Assembly (NCBI RefSeq): GCF_011057975.1
Contig: NZ_CP049109.1
Span: 1 to 64,000, forward strand
DNA length: 64,000 nt
Reading direction: 5' to 3'
Source: Sphingosinithalassobacter tenebrarum
GTDB taxonomy: Bacteria > Pseudomonadota > Alphaproteobacteria > Sphingomonadales > Sphingomonadaceae
In this document: positions 27,733 to 36,603 of the stretch, in pieces
Position numbering within the stretch: position 1 is the stretch's first letter
How the letters are laid out: each line of letters begins with the position of its first letter
Notes under the pieces: model-generated
Databases searched by the model: none
What the model was told of the DNA's origin: nothing
What the model saw: the letters and a program-made list of their open reading frames with translations, nothing else
Translations under genes and position numbers: made by a program

Positions 27733-28127
27733 TCCGCCGACTCCTCGAGCATGTGCATATCATCGTCGGACAACCCGAAATGATGCCCCACTTCATGCAC
27801 CACGACATGATTGACCATCTGCGCAGGTGTCACGTCTTCCTGTACCGCCGCGGCCAGCATCGGCTGGCGGTACAAATGGATGCGGTCAGGAAGCCCCCCG
27901 CTGTCGAAGCTCGACTTATCGCCGATCGGCAGACCGTGATACAGGCCGAGCAGACCCCAGCGGCTGTCGATCCCCATCCGCTCGAGCGTTTCGCGATCGG
28001 CGAACTCCTCGACAATCAGCACCACATTTCCCAGATGGGATGCAAAGGGCTCGGGAATGCGCGCCAGCGCGGCGCGCGCGAGCCGTTCGATTTCATCCGC
28101 GTCGGGTTGATGGCCATGCCCAGTCAT
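27729..28127 (-). CDS. small zincin-like metallopeptidase family protein
   Basis: 132-residue protein with the motif VVHEVGHHFGLSDDDMHMLE near the C-terminus, giving HExxHxxxxxD, the pattern of the minimal zincin (DUF1025-type) family. The start is the ATG giving MTGHGHQPDADEIERLA. Such proteins are widespread in alphaproteobacteria and actinobacteria, with unclear substrate. It is the first gene of a leftward unit with ccmA (4-bp overlap) and ccmB, and divergent from phhB. Confidence 0.88.
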   Translation of the reverse strand: MTGHGHQPDADEIERLARAALARIPEPFASHLGNVVLIVEEFADRETLERMGIDSRWGLLGLYHGLPIGDKSSFDSGGLPDRIHLYRQPMLAAAVQEDVTPAQMVNHVVVHEVGHHFGLSDDDMHMLEESAD

Positions 28128-28173
28128 GGGTCCGCCATAGGCCGCGCGGCAAAGCAACGGCAAGGAGTGAAAC

Positions 28174-28470
28174 ATGGTCGACCAACTCAGCGACAAGGCA
28201 CGGCAGAACGCACTCGCCGAGCTGGGCGCGTGGATTCACAATGCCGAACGCGACGCGATTTCACGCCGCTTCACCTTCGCCGACTTTTCCGAGGCCTTCG
28301 CGTTCATGGCGCGAGTCGCGCTGCTCGCGGAAAAGGCGGATCACCATCCCGAATGGTCGAACGTCTATAATCGAGTCGACATATTGCTGACCACGCATGA
28401 CGCTGGCGGGCTTTCGCAGCGCGACGTTCAGATGGCGCGCGATATCGAAGCGCTGCTTTCCTCCGACTGA
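28174..28470 (+). CDS. phhB: pterin-4a-carbinolamine dehydratase
   Basis: Recycles the 4a-hydroxy-tetrahydropterin made by aromatic amino acid hydroxylases. 98 residues, full family length. The active-site block [20 protein letters not shown] and the final [15 protein letters not shown] are intact. A good AAGGAG site precedes the ATG. No phenylalanine hydroxylase is in the window. It is 43 bp upstream of the rlpA-like gene. Confidence 0.95.
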   Translation: MVDQLSDKARQNALAELGAWIHNAERDAISRRFTFADFSEAFAFMARVALLAEKADHHPEWSNVYNRVDILLTTHDAGGLSQRDVQMARDIEALLSSD

Positions 28471-28513
28471 CGCTTGGCGGGAACTCTTTGCCGCCCTCGT
28501 CCGCTGACAGGCT

Positions 28514-29089
28514 ATGGCAGAATTGTCCCAGACGCTCCCTTCGCGGCGCGCCAGGCTGCGCGCCTTCGTTCGACTGAAGCTCGAAAACCGGCTGTTGCGC
28601 GTCGTCCTGGTGGCCGCGGTCCTGGGGATCGTCGCGCTTGCCTGGTCGCTGGCGCGCGTTCCCGAAGCGCGCCACCGGGTGATGCTGGGCAAGGGCGTGG
28701 CAGGCGTCGACGCAACGATTCCGGCAGCCGAGATCGAGACTCCGGCGCCATCGCCGATCGCAACGGCGACCCGGCGTGTCGCGGAAGGCGTGTCGCGGAT
28801 GCTCGGCACCGGCGAGGCGAGCTATTACGGCCCCGGGCTGGTCGGCAATCCGACTGCCAATGGCGAACGGTTCGATCCGTCGAAGATGACCGCCGCGCAC
28901 CGCACACTGCCGATGGGCAGCCGCGTGCGCGTTACCGACACGCGCTCCGGGCGCAGCGTCGTCGTGCGGATCAACGATCGCGGCCCCTATCACGGGCGGC
29001 GCGTGATCGACCTGTCGGAAGGCGCCGCGCGCAAGCTGGGGATACTCGACCGCGGCACTGCGCGCGTCCGGCTCAGTTTGCTGATCTGA
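28514..29089 (+). CDS. RlpA-family septal-ring/lytic transglycosylase-like protein, membrane-anchored
   Basis: 191 residues: a basic cytoplasmic N-terminus, one TM helix (about 31-48), a Pro/Ala-rich linker, and a C-terminal double-psi beta-barrel domain (about 95-188) with [36 protein letters not shown] and [19 protein letters not shown]. The catalytic-type Asp in NDRGP is kept. No SPOR domain. RlpA proteins act on naked peptidoglycan strands at the septum. A second, lipoprotein-type paralogue lies at 63366-63752. Confidence 0.9.
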   Translation: MAELSQTLPSRRARLRAFVRLKLENRLLRVVLVAAVLGIVALAWSLARVPEARHRVMLGKGVAGVDATIPAAEIETPAPSPIATATRRVAEGVSRMLGTGEASYYGPGLVGNPTANGERFDPSKMTAAHRTLPMGSRVRVTDTRSGRSVVVRINDRGPYHGRRVIDLSEGAARKLGILDRGTARVRLSLLI

Positions 29090-29095
29090 GCCCGT

Positions 29096-29893
29096 TCACC
29101 GGCGCAACCCGCTGCCGCGCAGGCGCGCGCGCAGCCGACCGGGAAGCCAGCGCGTGGCGAACCGCAGCCGCTTTGCCGTTTTTCCCACCGGAACATGCAG
29201 CGCATCGCCGCGCACTGCCTGCCAGGCGGCTTCGCCGACCGTTTCGAGCGGCGTGAATTCCAGCCCCATCGCGCGCACGCGATCGCGAACCTGCAAATTG
29301 GTGCCGGTGACCGCTTCGTCGAGCAGCGGCGTGTCGATGAAACCGGGCATCAGGCAGCGCACCTTGATCGCGTCGCCCGCCCATTCCGCGTCGAGCGATT
29401 CGCAAAGCGCCTTCACGCCCGCCTTCGTCGCCGAGTAAATGGCCGCGCCCGGCGTACCCCATATCGCGGCTGCCGAGGCGGTGTTGAGCAGGCAGCTTCC
29501 CGGCGTCGCCTTGAGCCAGCGATACCCGGCATGCGCGCCGTGCACGACTCCCATCAGATTGATCGCCACGATCCGCTCGAAATCTTCGGTCGACGTCTGC
29601 GCGAAGGGGCCGGAAACGGCGATCCCGGCATTGTTCATCAGCACATCGATACGACCGCCGCTCGCTTCGGCGAATTCAGCCAGCGCGCCGTCCCACGCCG
29701 TCCGGTCGCGCACATCCAGCAGATGCCGCGTAACCGCGCCGTCGGGGATCGAGGCGGCGGTTTCCGCCATGCCGTCAGCGTTGATGTCGGCCAGCCCCAC
29801 GCGCCAGCCCTCGCGCGCGAAGCGCTGCGCTACCGCCCGTCCGATGCCCGACGCGCCGCCGGTAATGAAGATTGCCGGTACCTCTCCGCTCAC
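29096..29893 (-). CDS. SDR-family oxidoreductase
   Basis: NAD(P)-dependent short-chain dehydrogenase, about 265 residues from a GTG that follows GGAGAGCG (an earlier in-frame GTG at 29938 is less well placed). The cofactor loop is ITGGASGIGRAVA, the structural motif NNAGIAVSG, and the active site Ser-Tyr-Lys with YSATKAG (about residue 160). The C-terminus is basic. It is convergent with the rlpA-like gene and divergent from the ABC transporter. Substrate unknown. Confidence 0.9.
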   Translation of the reverse strand: MSGEVPAIFITGGASGIGRAVAQRFAREGWRVGLADINADGMAETAASIPDGAVTRHLLDVRDRTAWDGALAEFAEASGGRIDVLMNNAGIAVSGPFAQTSTEDFERIVAINLMGVVHGAHAGYRWLKATPGSCLLNTASAAAIWGTPGAAIYSATKAGVKALCESLDAEWAGDAIKVRCLMPGFIDTPLLDEAVTGTNLQVRDRVRAMGLEFTPLETVGEAAWQAVRGDALHVPVGKTAKRLRFATRWLPGRLRARLRGSGLRR

Positions 29894-29949
29894 ATCCGCT
29901 CTCCGCTGTTTTTTGACCTTTGCGCCTTCATCCCCCACTATCGCCTCAG

Positions 29950-30741
29950 ATGCCAGATTCCGCGAGCCACCTGGGACAGTCGGTCAGCTTCGACCATATC
30001 GTCAAAAGCTATCCCGACGGGACCGTGGCGGTCGCCGGCGTAACGCTGGAAATCGAAGCGGGCGCGTTCGTCGCGCTGGTCGGCACCTCGGGCTCGGGCA
30101 AATCGACATTGCTCAAGATGATCAATCGGCTGATCGACCCGAGCGAAGGCGCCGTCGCGATCGGTGACGCGCCGGTTTCGCAGGAAACGCCTTACGCGCT
30201 GCGCCGACGCATCGGCTATGTCTTTCAGAATATCGGGCTGTTTCCCCACATGACGGTGCGCGAGAATGTCGCCATCGGCCTGCGGCTGCGCGGCGACGAC
30301 GAACCGAAAGCGACACAGGCGCGCGTCGCCGAACTGCTCGACCTGGTCGAATTGCCGCAGGAAATGGCCGATCGCCTGCCCGAACAGCTTTCGGGCGGGC
30401 AGCGGCAGCGAGTCGGCGTGGCGCGCGCGCTGGCGACGCGGCCGGGGCTCTTGCTGATGGACGAACCCTTCGGCGCGCTGGACCCGGTGACGCGCGACAG
30501 TCTGGGCGACGCGATCCGCGCGATTCACGATCGTCTCGGGCTCACCACGATCATGGTGACGCACGACATGGCGGAAGCATTGCTGCTTGCCGATCGCGTG
30601 CTGGTGATGTCCGAAGGCGAAATCGTCGCCGATGCGACGCCGCGCGAACTGGTCAGCGGCGATTGCGGCGAGCAGGCCGATGCGCTGGTCGCCGTGCCGC
30701 GCGCGCAGACGCAACGGCTGAGGGAACTCGAACACGAATGA
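29950..30741 (+). CDS. osmoprotectant/choline-type ABC transporter ATP-binding protein
   Basis: 263-residue ATPase of the glycine betaine/choline (Opu/Osm) type. Walker A GTSGSGKST (about residue 45), Q-loop YVFQNIGLFPHMTV, signature LSGGQRQRVGVARAL, Walker B LLLMDEPFGALDPVTR, switch His in MVTHDMAEAL. It lacks a CBS domain, unlike long OpuCA or ProV. The start MPDSASHLGQ is the second in-frame candidate. It overlaps the permease-binding protein fusion by ATGA, so the two proteins make a complete importer. Confidence 0.93.
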   Translation: MPDSASHLGQSVSFDHIVKSYPDGTVAVAGVTLEIEAGAFVALVGTSGSGKSTLLKMINRLIDPSEGAVAIGDAPVSQETPYALRRRIGYVFQNIGLFPHMTVRENVAIGLRLRGDDEPKATQARVAELLDLVELPQEMADRLPEQLSGGQRQRVGVARALATRPGLLLMDEPFGALDPVTRDSLGDAIRAIHDRLGLTTIMVTHDMAEALLLADRVLVMSEGEIVADATPRELVSGDCGEQADALVAVPRAQTQRLRELEHE

Positions 30742-32267
30742 GCGCCGCCTGGTCCCGCGTGCCGGAGCTGCTGGCGCAGCATCTGCTGCTGTCTTTCGCG
30801 GCATTGCTGGTCGGGCTGGTCGTAAGTCTGATCCTGATCATCTGGTCGGCGCGCAGCGCGACCGTCGCGCGATTCGCGCTGGGGTTTGCCAGCCTTATCC
30901 AGACCATCCCGTCGCTGGCGCTGCTCGCGCTCTTCTATCCGATCCTTCTGTGGATGCGCGGCATCGTCGGCGAAGGGCTGCCGGCGCTCGGTTTTCTGCC
31001 CTCGCTGCTGGCGCTGTCGCTCTATGCGATCCTGCCGATCCTGCGAAACGGCGTCACCGGCCTGGCCAATCTCGATCCGGCGGTGCGCGAAGCGGCCGAC
31101 GGAGTCGGCATGACTCCGCGCCAGCGATTGCTGATGGTCGAAGCGCCGCTGGTCGCGCCGGTGCTGATGGCGGGCATCCGCACCTCGGCGGTATGGGTGA
31201 TCGGCGCCGCGACGCTTTCGACCACGGTGGGCCAGCCGAGCCTGGGCGACCTCATCTTCACCGGCCTCCAGACGCAGAACTGGACGCTGGTGCTGGCCGG
31301 CTGCATCGCTTCGGCCTTGTTCGCGCTGGGTGTCGACGCGCTGCTGGGCATTGCCGAACACGGCATTCGCGTGCGCAAGCGCTGGATGGCGTTCGGCAGC
31401 CTCGGCGTGCTGCTGGCGGGCGTGCTGGTCGCGCTCGTGCCGATGCTGCCGAGCGAACAGAAGACCGTGGTGATCGGTGCAAAGGGCTTTGCCGAACAAT
31501 TCATCCTTGCCCGGGTGATCGGCCATCATCTCGAGGATGCCGGCTATCGCGTCGAATATCGCGAAGGGCTGGGTTCGGCGGTCGTTTTCGGGGCGCTCAA
31601 GAACAATGATATCGATGTCTATGTCGATTATTCGGGCACCGTCTGGACCAACTATATGCATCGCGAGGACGTGCCCCCGCGCCCCGAGATCGTCGACGGC
31701 GTGAGCGACTGGGTGGCCTCGCAGCACGGTGTGCGGATGCTCGGCGCGCTCGGATTTGAAAACGCCTATGCCTTCGCGATGCTCGGCGACGATGCGGCAC
31801 GGCGCGGAATTACCAGAATCAGCGACTTGCGCGGGATTGCCCAGGAAATGACGCTGGGCACCGACCTGGAATTTCTCGAACGTCCCGAATGGGCGGCGGT
31901 TCGGCGCGCCTATGGCCTGCAGTTCGGAGACGCGCGCCCTTACAATGTCACGTTCATGTACCGCGCCATCGCGAGCGGGCAGGCCGATGTGATCACTGCC
32001 TTTTCTTCCGACGGGCGGATTTCGGCCCAGAATCTGAAGGTGCTCGAGGACGATCGCGGCGCGATCCCGGGTTATGACGCGATATTGCTGGTCGCGCCGC
32101 GCCGCGCCGACGACGCGAAATTCACCGCCGCGCTGCAGCCTCTGCTTGGCGCGATCCCCGTCGATGCGATGCGCGAGGCCAATTACATGGTCGATCGCGA
32201 GGACGACAAGAAGTCGTTCGAATATGCCGCCCGCTGGCTGGAGGAAAAGCTGGGAATCGCGCCCTAG
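30738..32267 (+). CDS. fused permease and substrate-binding protein of osmoprotectant ABC importer (OpuF-like)
   Basis: 509 residues. The N-terminal half (about 1-205) is a BPD-type permease with six TM helices and the EAA loop EAADGVGMTPRQRLLMVEAP. A further TM helix (about 217-237) leads to a C-terminal OpuAC-like binding domain (about 245-509) opening KTVVIGAKGFAEQFILARVI and including DIDVYVDYSGTVWTNYM, typical of quaternary-amine binding. The domain is thus displayed on the periplasmic side, two per transporter dimer. A permease-binding protein fusion with a separate ATPase matches the OpuF layout. Ligand (betaine, choline or similar) is inferred. Confidence 0.9.
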   Translation: MSAAWSRVPELLAQHLLLSFAALLVGLVVSLILIIWSARSATVARFALGFASLIQTIPSLALLALFYPILLWMRGIVGEGLPALGFLPSLLALSLYAILPILRNGVTGLANLDPAVREAADGVGMTPRQRLLMVEAPLVAPVLMAGIRTSAVWVIGAATLSTTVGQPSLGDLIFTGLQTQNWTLVLAGCIASALFALGVDALLGIAEHGIRVRKRWMAFGSLGVLLAGVLVALVPMLPSEQKTVVIGAKGFAEQFILARVIGHHLEDAGYRVEYREGLGSAVVFGALKNNDIDVYVDYSGTVWTNYMHREDVPPRPEIVDGVSDWVASQHGVRMLGALGFENAYAFAMLGDDAARRGITRISDLRGIAQEMTLGTDLEFLERPEWAAVRRAYGLQFGDARPYNVTFMYRAIASGQADVITAFSSDGRISAQNLKVLEDDRGAIPGYDAILLVAPRRADDAKFTAALQPLLGAIPVDAMREANYMVDREDDKKSFEYAARWLEEKLGIAP

Positions 32268-32959
32268 ATCGCCACCCAGCGCCAGATACCCGCCACCCAG
32301 CCGGCGAGCGGCAAATGTGCCCAGGTCGCGACCAGCCACAGCACCAGCGCCCCGATCCACACCAGTGCACCCGGCCAGGCCGCAGCGCCCTGCGCCGTAC
32401 CCGCGCGGATCGCGCCGAACGGCCAGTAACTCGTCACTGCCTGCCAGCGCGGCCAGAATTGGGGCTGGAGCTTGCGTTTCTTGGCGTCCTGCAACGCCGC
32501 GCCGACCAGCGCGAGAATCAGGATCGCTGCAGTCAGCACAAGATTGGCGGGGATCGGAAACACCGCGGCATGAACCAGCGCCCAGAGCGCGAAGGCCCAC
32601 ATCATCGGATGCCGCGTAATGGCAAAGACGCCGCGCGGGCTGGGCACGGCTTTCGGCCTGCCGGTGGGATCGGGCAGCGCCGGATTGCCCCGGAGCGCAC
32701 CGACGAACAGGACCGAGGCCAGCAGCATCACCAGCGTACCGATGGCCCAGAGCAAGTCGCCGACTGCCCACAGCGGCGCCTGCGGCGGCATCGCCGCATA
32801 GGCATGCGCCATACCGCCCAGCGTGATCAGCGCGACGAGCGAATAGACGCCCAGAAACGCCGTCTCGCCGATCGCCGCGACGATCGGCGCGCGCAGCGGA
32901 TGGCTGAGAAGGAAATGCAGCCCCACGAACGCGATACTCGCAACGATCAGAAGCAGCAT
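32264..32959 (-). CDS. NnrU-family membrane protein
   Basis: 231-residue inner-membrane protein with about six TM helices, of the NnrU family. Signatures: VASIAFVGLHFLLSHPLRAP at the N-terminus and PRGVFAITRHPMMWAFALWALVH (about 106-128). NnrU was named from denitrification regulons and is related to isoprenylcysteine-methyltransferase-like membrane proteins; its function is not settled. No denitrification gene is nearby. Its stop overlaps the convergent fusion gene by four bases. Confidence 0.87.
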   Translation of the reverse strand: MLLLIVASIAFVGLHFLLSHPLRAPIVAAIGETAFLGVYSLVALITLGGMAHAYAAMPPQAPLWAVGDLLWAIGTLVMLLASVLFVGALRGNPALPDPTGRPKAVPSPRGVFAITRHPMMWAFALWALVHAAVFPIPANLVLTAAILILALVGAALQDAKKRKLQPQFWPRWQAVTSYWPFGAIRAGTAQGAAAWPGALVWIGALVLWLVATWAHLPLAGWVAGIWRWVAI

Positions 32960-32976
32960 TTCCCCCTCCCCCTATC

Positions 32977-34638
32977 TCACGGGCGCGTTTCGCCCGACGT
33001 GTTGACGCCCGCCGCCGCCGGCTCGGCGAGTTCGCCTTCGCCGAGCATGTCGTCGCCGACATTGTCGTCCGACAGCGTATCGAGATGCATCCAGCGCTTA
33101 ACCAGCGGCGAAACCACCAGCACCAGCACGCCGACGCCGACCGCGAACCAGCCGATCGAGTTATACACCGACAGCGTCAGTTCGCGGGTCATCTCGCCTT
33201 CCTCGCCGCCGGTCGCGGCGCCGATCATCCCGGCGACATAATTGCCGCCCGCCGTGGCGAAGAACCAGGCGCCCATCACCAGGCTGGCGAGGTGCATCGG
33301 CGAGAGCCGGTTCATCGCGCTCAGGCCCACCGGCGACAGGCAGAGCTCGCCGGTCGTGTGCAGGAAATAGATGGCGAAGACGAGGATCACCGGCACCAGC
33401 ACGCCCGGGCCGACCGCATTGGCGCCCCAGACGAAGACCAGGAAGCCGAGCCCCACCTGGAGGATGCCGAGGCCGAATTTGAACGGCGTCGAGGGTTCGA
33501 GCCCGCGCTTGGCGAGGAATACCCAGAGGCCGGCGAAGACCGGCCCCATCGTCATGATGAAGATCGAGTTGATCGACTGGAACAGCGAAGCGGGCACGCC
33601 CTGGCGATCGACGAAACGATCGGTGAACAGGTTGAGCGAACCGCCCGCCTGTTCGAACAGGCCCCAGAAGACCGGCTGCAGCGCGACGAGGAAGATGATC
33701 GCGAAGATGCGGTCGCGCGCTTCCTTGTCGAGCTTGAAGGCTTCGTAGAGGACATAGCCGAGCAGCAGCACCGCCGAGACCAGCATCAGCCAGCCGACGA
33801 CCGACTGCGCCTGCAACAGCACCCACATCACTGCCACAGCGACGATACCCGTGATGTAGAGCAGCCATTCGAGCTTGATGCCGGCAATCGGCTTGGCCAG
33901 CACTTCGGCCGAAGGCGCTTCGCCGCGTCCGCGCAGCATCGGCTTGCCGAGCACGAAGACGACCAGGCCGAGCAGCATGCCGATACCCGCGGCACCGAAG
34001 CCGTAGGACCAGCCGACCGTCTGGCCGAGATAGCCGGCGAGGATCACGCCCGCCGCGGCACCCAGGTTAATGCCGATATAGAAGATCGTGTAGGCGCCGT
34101 CGCGACGCACGTCGGTACGCGGATAAAGCTGGCCGACCATCACCGAGATATTGGCCTTGAGGAAGCCGGTGCCGACGATGACGAAGCTGAGCGCCAGCCA
34201 GAAGATGTTGATCGTGTCGTCGGCCTGGCCGCCATCGCCTTCGATGGTCATCAGAAAGTGGCCGATGGTGATCAGCACGGCGCCGAACAGCACTGCCTTG
34301 CGCTGGCCCAGATAACGGTCGGCCAGATAGCCGCCGAGCACCGGAGTGATATAGACCAGGCTGACATAGGTGCCGTAGATCAGATTGGAGCTGCTGTCGT
34401 TGAACAGCCAGTGCTGCGTCAGATAGAAAATCAGCAGCGCGCGCATGCCGTAATAGGAAAAGCGCTCCCACATTTCGGCGAAGAACAGGATATAGAGGCC
34501 CTTGGGGTGGCCGCCGACTTCCTCTTGCGGCCGAGTGATCGCGAAAGCGCCGAGCAGCAGGAAAAGACCCAGGATGGTGGCGGCTATCGCCGCGATCCAG
34601 TCGCCCTCGGCCCAGAGCGCAATATCCTTAAACCCCAT
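32977..34638 (-). CDS. peptide MFS transporter (POT/PTR family)
   Basis: Proton-coupled importer of di- and tripeptides, 553 residues. The first helix is preceded by a membrane segment typical of bacterial POTs with 14 helices. PTR2 signatures: FAEMWERFSYYGMRALLIFYL (ExxER-type motif, about residues 55-75), YLADRYLGQRKAVLFG and GTGFLKANISVMVGQLY. The C-terminal tail is acidic. It has its own promoter region (140 bp gap, divergent from the nitroreductase) and lies 17 bp upstream of NnrU. Confidence 0.93.
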   Translation of the reverse strand: MGFKDIALWAEGDWIAAIAATILGLFLLLGAFAITRPQEEVGGHPKGLYILFFAEMWERFSYYGMRALLIFYLTQHWLFNDSSSNLIYGTYVSLVYITPVLGGYLADRYLGQRKAVLFGAVLITIGHFLMTIEGDGGQADDTINIFWLALSFVIVGTGFLKANISVMVGQLYPRTDVRRDGAYTIFYIGINLGAAAGVILAGYLGQTVGWSYGFGAAGIGMLLGLVVFVLGKPMLRGRGEAPSAEVLAKPIAGIKLEWLLYITGIVAVAVMWVLLQAQSVVGWLMLVSAVLLLGYVLYEAFKLDKEARDRIFAIIFLVALQPVFWGLFEQAGGSLNLFTDRFVDRQGVPASLFQSINSIFIMTMGPVFAGLWVFLAKRGLEPSTPFKFGLGILQVGLGFLVFVWGANAVGPGVLVPVILVFAIYFLHTTGELCLSPVGLSAMNRLSPMHLASLVMGAWFFATAGGNYVAGMIGAATGGEEGEMTRELTLSVYNSIGWFAVGVGVLVLVVSPLVKRWMHLDTLSDDNVGDDMLGEGELAEPAAAGVNTSGETRP

Positions 34639-34778
34639 AAACTGACCCCTTTTCGCCCGATGGGCGCGGAAAATGTGTATGCCGGGCCCTCGCCCGGAAA
34701 TTGGCGCGCAGCCTAACGGCCAAATTCGCGCTGTGAAGCCCGGTTGTTGGCTGGCTAACCCGCTGTTAGGGCAAAGCT

Positions 34779-35372
34779 ATGCATTTCAACGACGCTTCCA
34801 CTCCGCTTTCGCTGCTGCGCACGCGCCGTTCGGGCAAGCCGCGCGACCTGGTCGCGCCGGGACCGGACGAGCAGCAACTGCGCGAAATGGCCGCGCTCGC
34901 CACGCGCTCGCCCGATCACGGCAAGCTCGCGCCGTGGCGCTTCGTGATCGTGCCCGGCGATATGCGCGCGGCGCTGGCCGAGGCGCTGGTCGCGGCGCAA
35001 CGCGCCGACAATTCCGATTGCACCGAACGCCATGACGAAGCCGCGCGCGAATTCGCCACCCAGGCCCCGGCGCTGGTCGTTGTGCTCTCCTCACCCACGC
35101 CCGATCACAAGATTCCGGTGTGGGAACAGGAGCTGTCGACGGGCGCGGCCTGCATGAACCTGCTCCATGCGGCGCACGCAATGGGGTTTGCCGGCGGCTG
35201 GCTGACCGGCTGGGCGGCCTATTCGGATCGCGTGCGCGACCTGTTCGGGCAGGCGCCCGAACGAATCGCGGGCTTCGTCTTCATCGGCACCCCGGCACGC
35301 GACCTGCAGGAGCGGCCGCGCGGGCTGACGGATCGAACCGTCACGCTATGGCGTTGTACGGGGGTGGACTAA
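34779..35372 (+). CDS. nitroreductase-family protein
   Basis: 197-residue FMN-dependent oxidoreductase of the YdjA-like short type. The N-terminal LLRTRRSGKPRDL and RSPDHGKLAPWRFVIV segments bind FMN phosphate, and AACMNLLHAAHAMGFAGGWLTG and FVFIGTPA complete the fold. It probably reduces nitro or quinone compounds with NAD(P)H; the substrate is unknown. A GntR-family regulator follows after 26 bp and a signal peptidase paralogue overlaps that, so the three are likely one operon. Confidence 0.9.
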   Translation: MHFNDASTPLSLLRTRRSGKPRDLVAPGPDEQQLREMAALATRSPDHGKLAPWRFVIVPGDMRAALAEALVAAQRADNSDCTERHDEAAREFATQAPALVVVLSSPTPDHKIPVWEQELSTGAACMNLLHAAHAMGFAGGWLTGWAAYSDRVRDLFGQAPERIAGFVFIGTPARDLQERPRGLTDRTVTLWRCTGVD

Positions 35373-35398
35373 CCCGCCATTTGGTGTATTAAACCAGC

Positions 35399-35755
35399 AT
35401 GACAGCCCTAGAGCATGATGATTCGCCTGTATATTTGAAGCTGCGAGCGATTATTGCAGCTGCGATCCTGCGCGGGCAATATTCTGCCGGTGACCAGCTT
35501 CCTTCGGTACGCGCGCTGGCCGCCGAGCACGGCGCCAATCCGCTCACCGTGGCCAAGGCCTATCAGAGCTTTCAGGACGACGGCTATGTCGAGGTGCGGC
35601 GCGGGGTCGGCATGTTCGTGCTGCCCGGCGCGGTAGAACGGCTGCGCGTCGCCGAACGCGAGCGCTTCCTCAACGGCATGTGGCCCAAGGTGCGCGATCA
35701 TATCGCGCTGCTCGGGCTCGACGCGCGCGAATTGCTCGACAACGAACTGGCATGA
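35399..35755 (+). CDS. GntR-family (YtrA subfamily) transcriptional regulator
   Basis: 118-residue repressor-like protein with a winged helix (about residues 10-75: YLKLRAIIAAAILRGQYSAG, LPSVRALAAEHGANPLTVAK) and a short C-terminal helical tail typical of YtrA, too small for ligand-binding FadR or HutC domains. YtrA regulators usually control their own operon. The stop overlaps the downstream signal peptidase start (ATGA), so it may control the nitroreductase-regulator-peptidase unit. Confidence 0.92.
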   Translation: MTALEHDDSPVYLKLRAIIAAAILRGQYSAGDQLPSVRALAAEHGANPLTVAKAYQSFQDDGYVEVRRGVGMFVLPGAVERLRVAERERFLNGMWPKVRDHIALLGLDARELLDNELA

Positions 35756-36588
35756 GCCATGACGGGGCATCGGCCCCGCCGGACCGGCGCGCCTTCCTGC
35801 GGCCGATATGGGGCTGGGGCCTGCTGCTTGCCGGCATTCTGACGATACAGAGCGTCGCCGCACGCCCTTTCTACATTCCTTCCGCTTCGATGATGCCTGC
35901 GCTTGAAAAGGGCGACCGGCTGATCGCGTCGAAATATCCCTATGGCTGGTCGTGGGTATCGCCGGTAATCCGCGTCACCGGGCCGGTGCCCGGCCGGCTG
36001 ATGGGCAAGCTTCCCGAGCGCGGCGACATCGTGATCGTCGCGCGGCGCAGCGATGGCGCGGACCTGATCAAGCGCGTTATCGGCCTGCCCGGCGACACCA
36101 TCGCCGTGCGCGACGGCATTGTCGTCCTGAACGGCACGCCGGTTCCGCGCGAAGCGCGCGGCCCCGCCCGTATCGCAATCGACCCCAATGTTCCCTGCGA
36201 CGCGCCGGACCTCGCCCGCTTTCGCTTTCGGGGAGCGGACGCGCGCGAATATTGCGGCGTCCCGGTCTATCGCGAAACGCTGCCCAACGGCGCGCGCTAC
36301 GACACGATCGACCTGGGACGCGGATATGAAGGCGACCGTTTCGGCCCGATCGCAGTGCCGGAAAACCACCTCTTCCTGATGGGCGACAATCGCGACCAGT
36401 CGGCCGACAGCCGCTTTGCGCTATCCCGCGGCGGGCTGGGCGGGCCAGTGCCGTTCGAAACGATCGGCGGTCGCGCCGAATTCATCACCTATTCGGTCGA
36501 CGGCAGCGGCCGCTGGATCAACCCGGTGAGCTGGTTCACAGCGATGCGCGGCGATCGCGCGGCCGAGAGCCTGCGCCCGGTACGCTGA
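35752..36588 (+). CDS. second signal peptidase I paralogue
   Basis: 278-residue type I signal peptidase with one TM helix (about 17-36) and no long acidic N-terminus. The Ser-Lys dyad is intact: PSASMMPA (Ser46) and DLIKRVIGLPGD (Lys107); box E GDNRDQSADSRF is present. It is close in sequence to the lepB at 12682-13659, differing mainly in the N-terminus and the region around residues 110-150. It is coupled to a YtrA-type regulator (ATGA overlap), which suggests conditional expression. Could process a distinct set of secreted proteins. Confidence 0.93.
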   Translation: MSHDGASAPPDRRAFLRPIWGWGLLLAGILTIQSVAARPFYIPSASMMPALEKGDRLIASKYPYGWSWVSPVIRVTGPVPGRLMGKLPERGDIVIVARRSDGADLIKRVIGLPGDTIAVRDGIVVLNGTPVPREARGPARIAIDPNVPCDAPDLARFRFRGADAREYCGVPVYRETLPNGARYDTIDLGRGYEGDRFGPIAVPENHLFLMGDNRDQSADSRFALSRGGLGGPVPFETIGGRAEFITYSVDGSGRWINPVSWFTAMRGDRAAESLRPVR

Positions 36589-36603
36589 CCCACCTGCGAA
36601 CCG

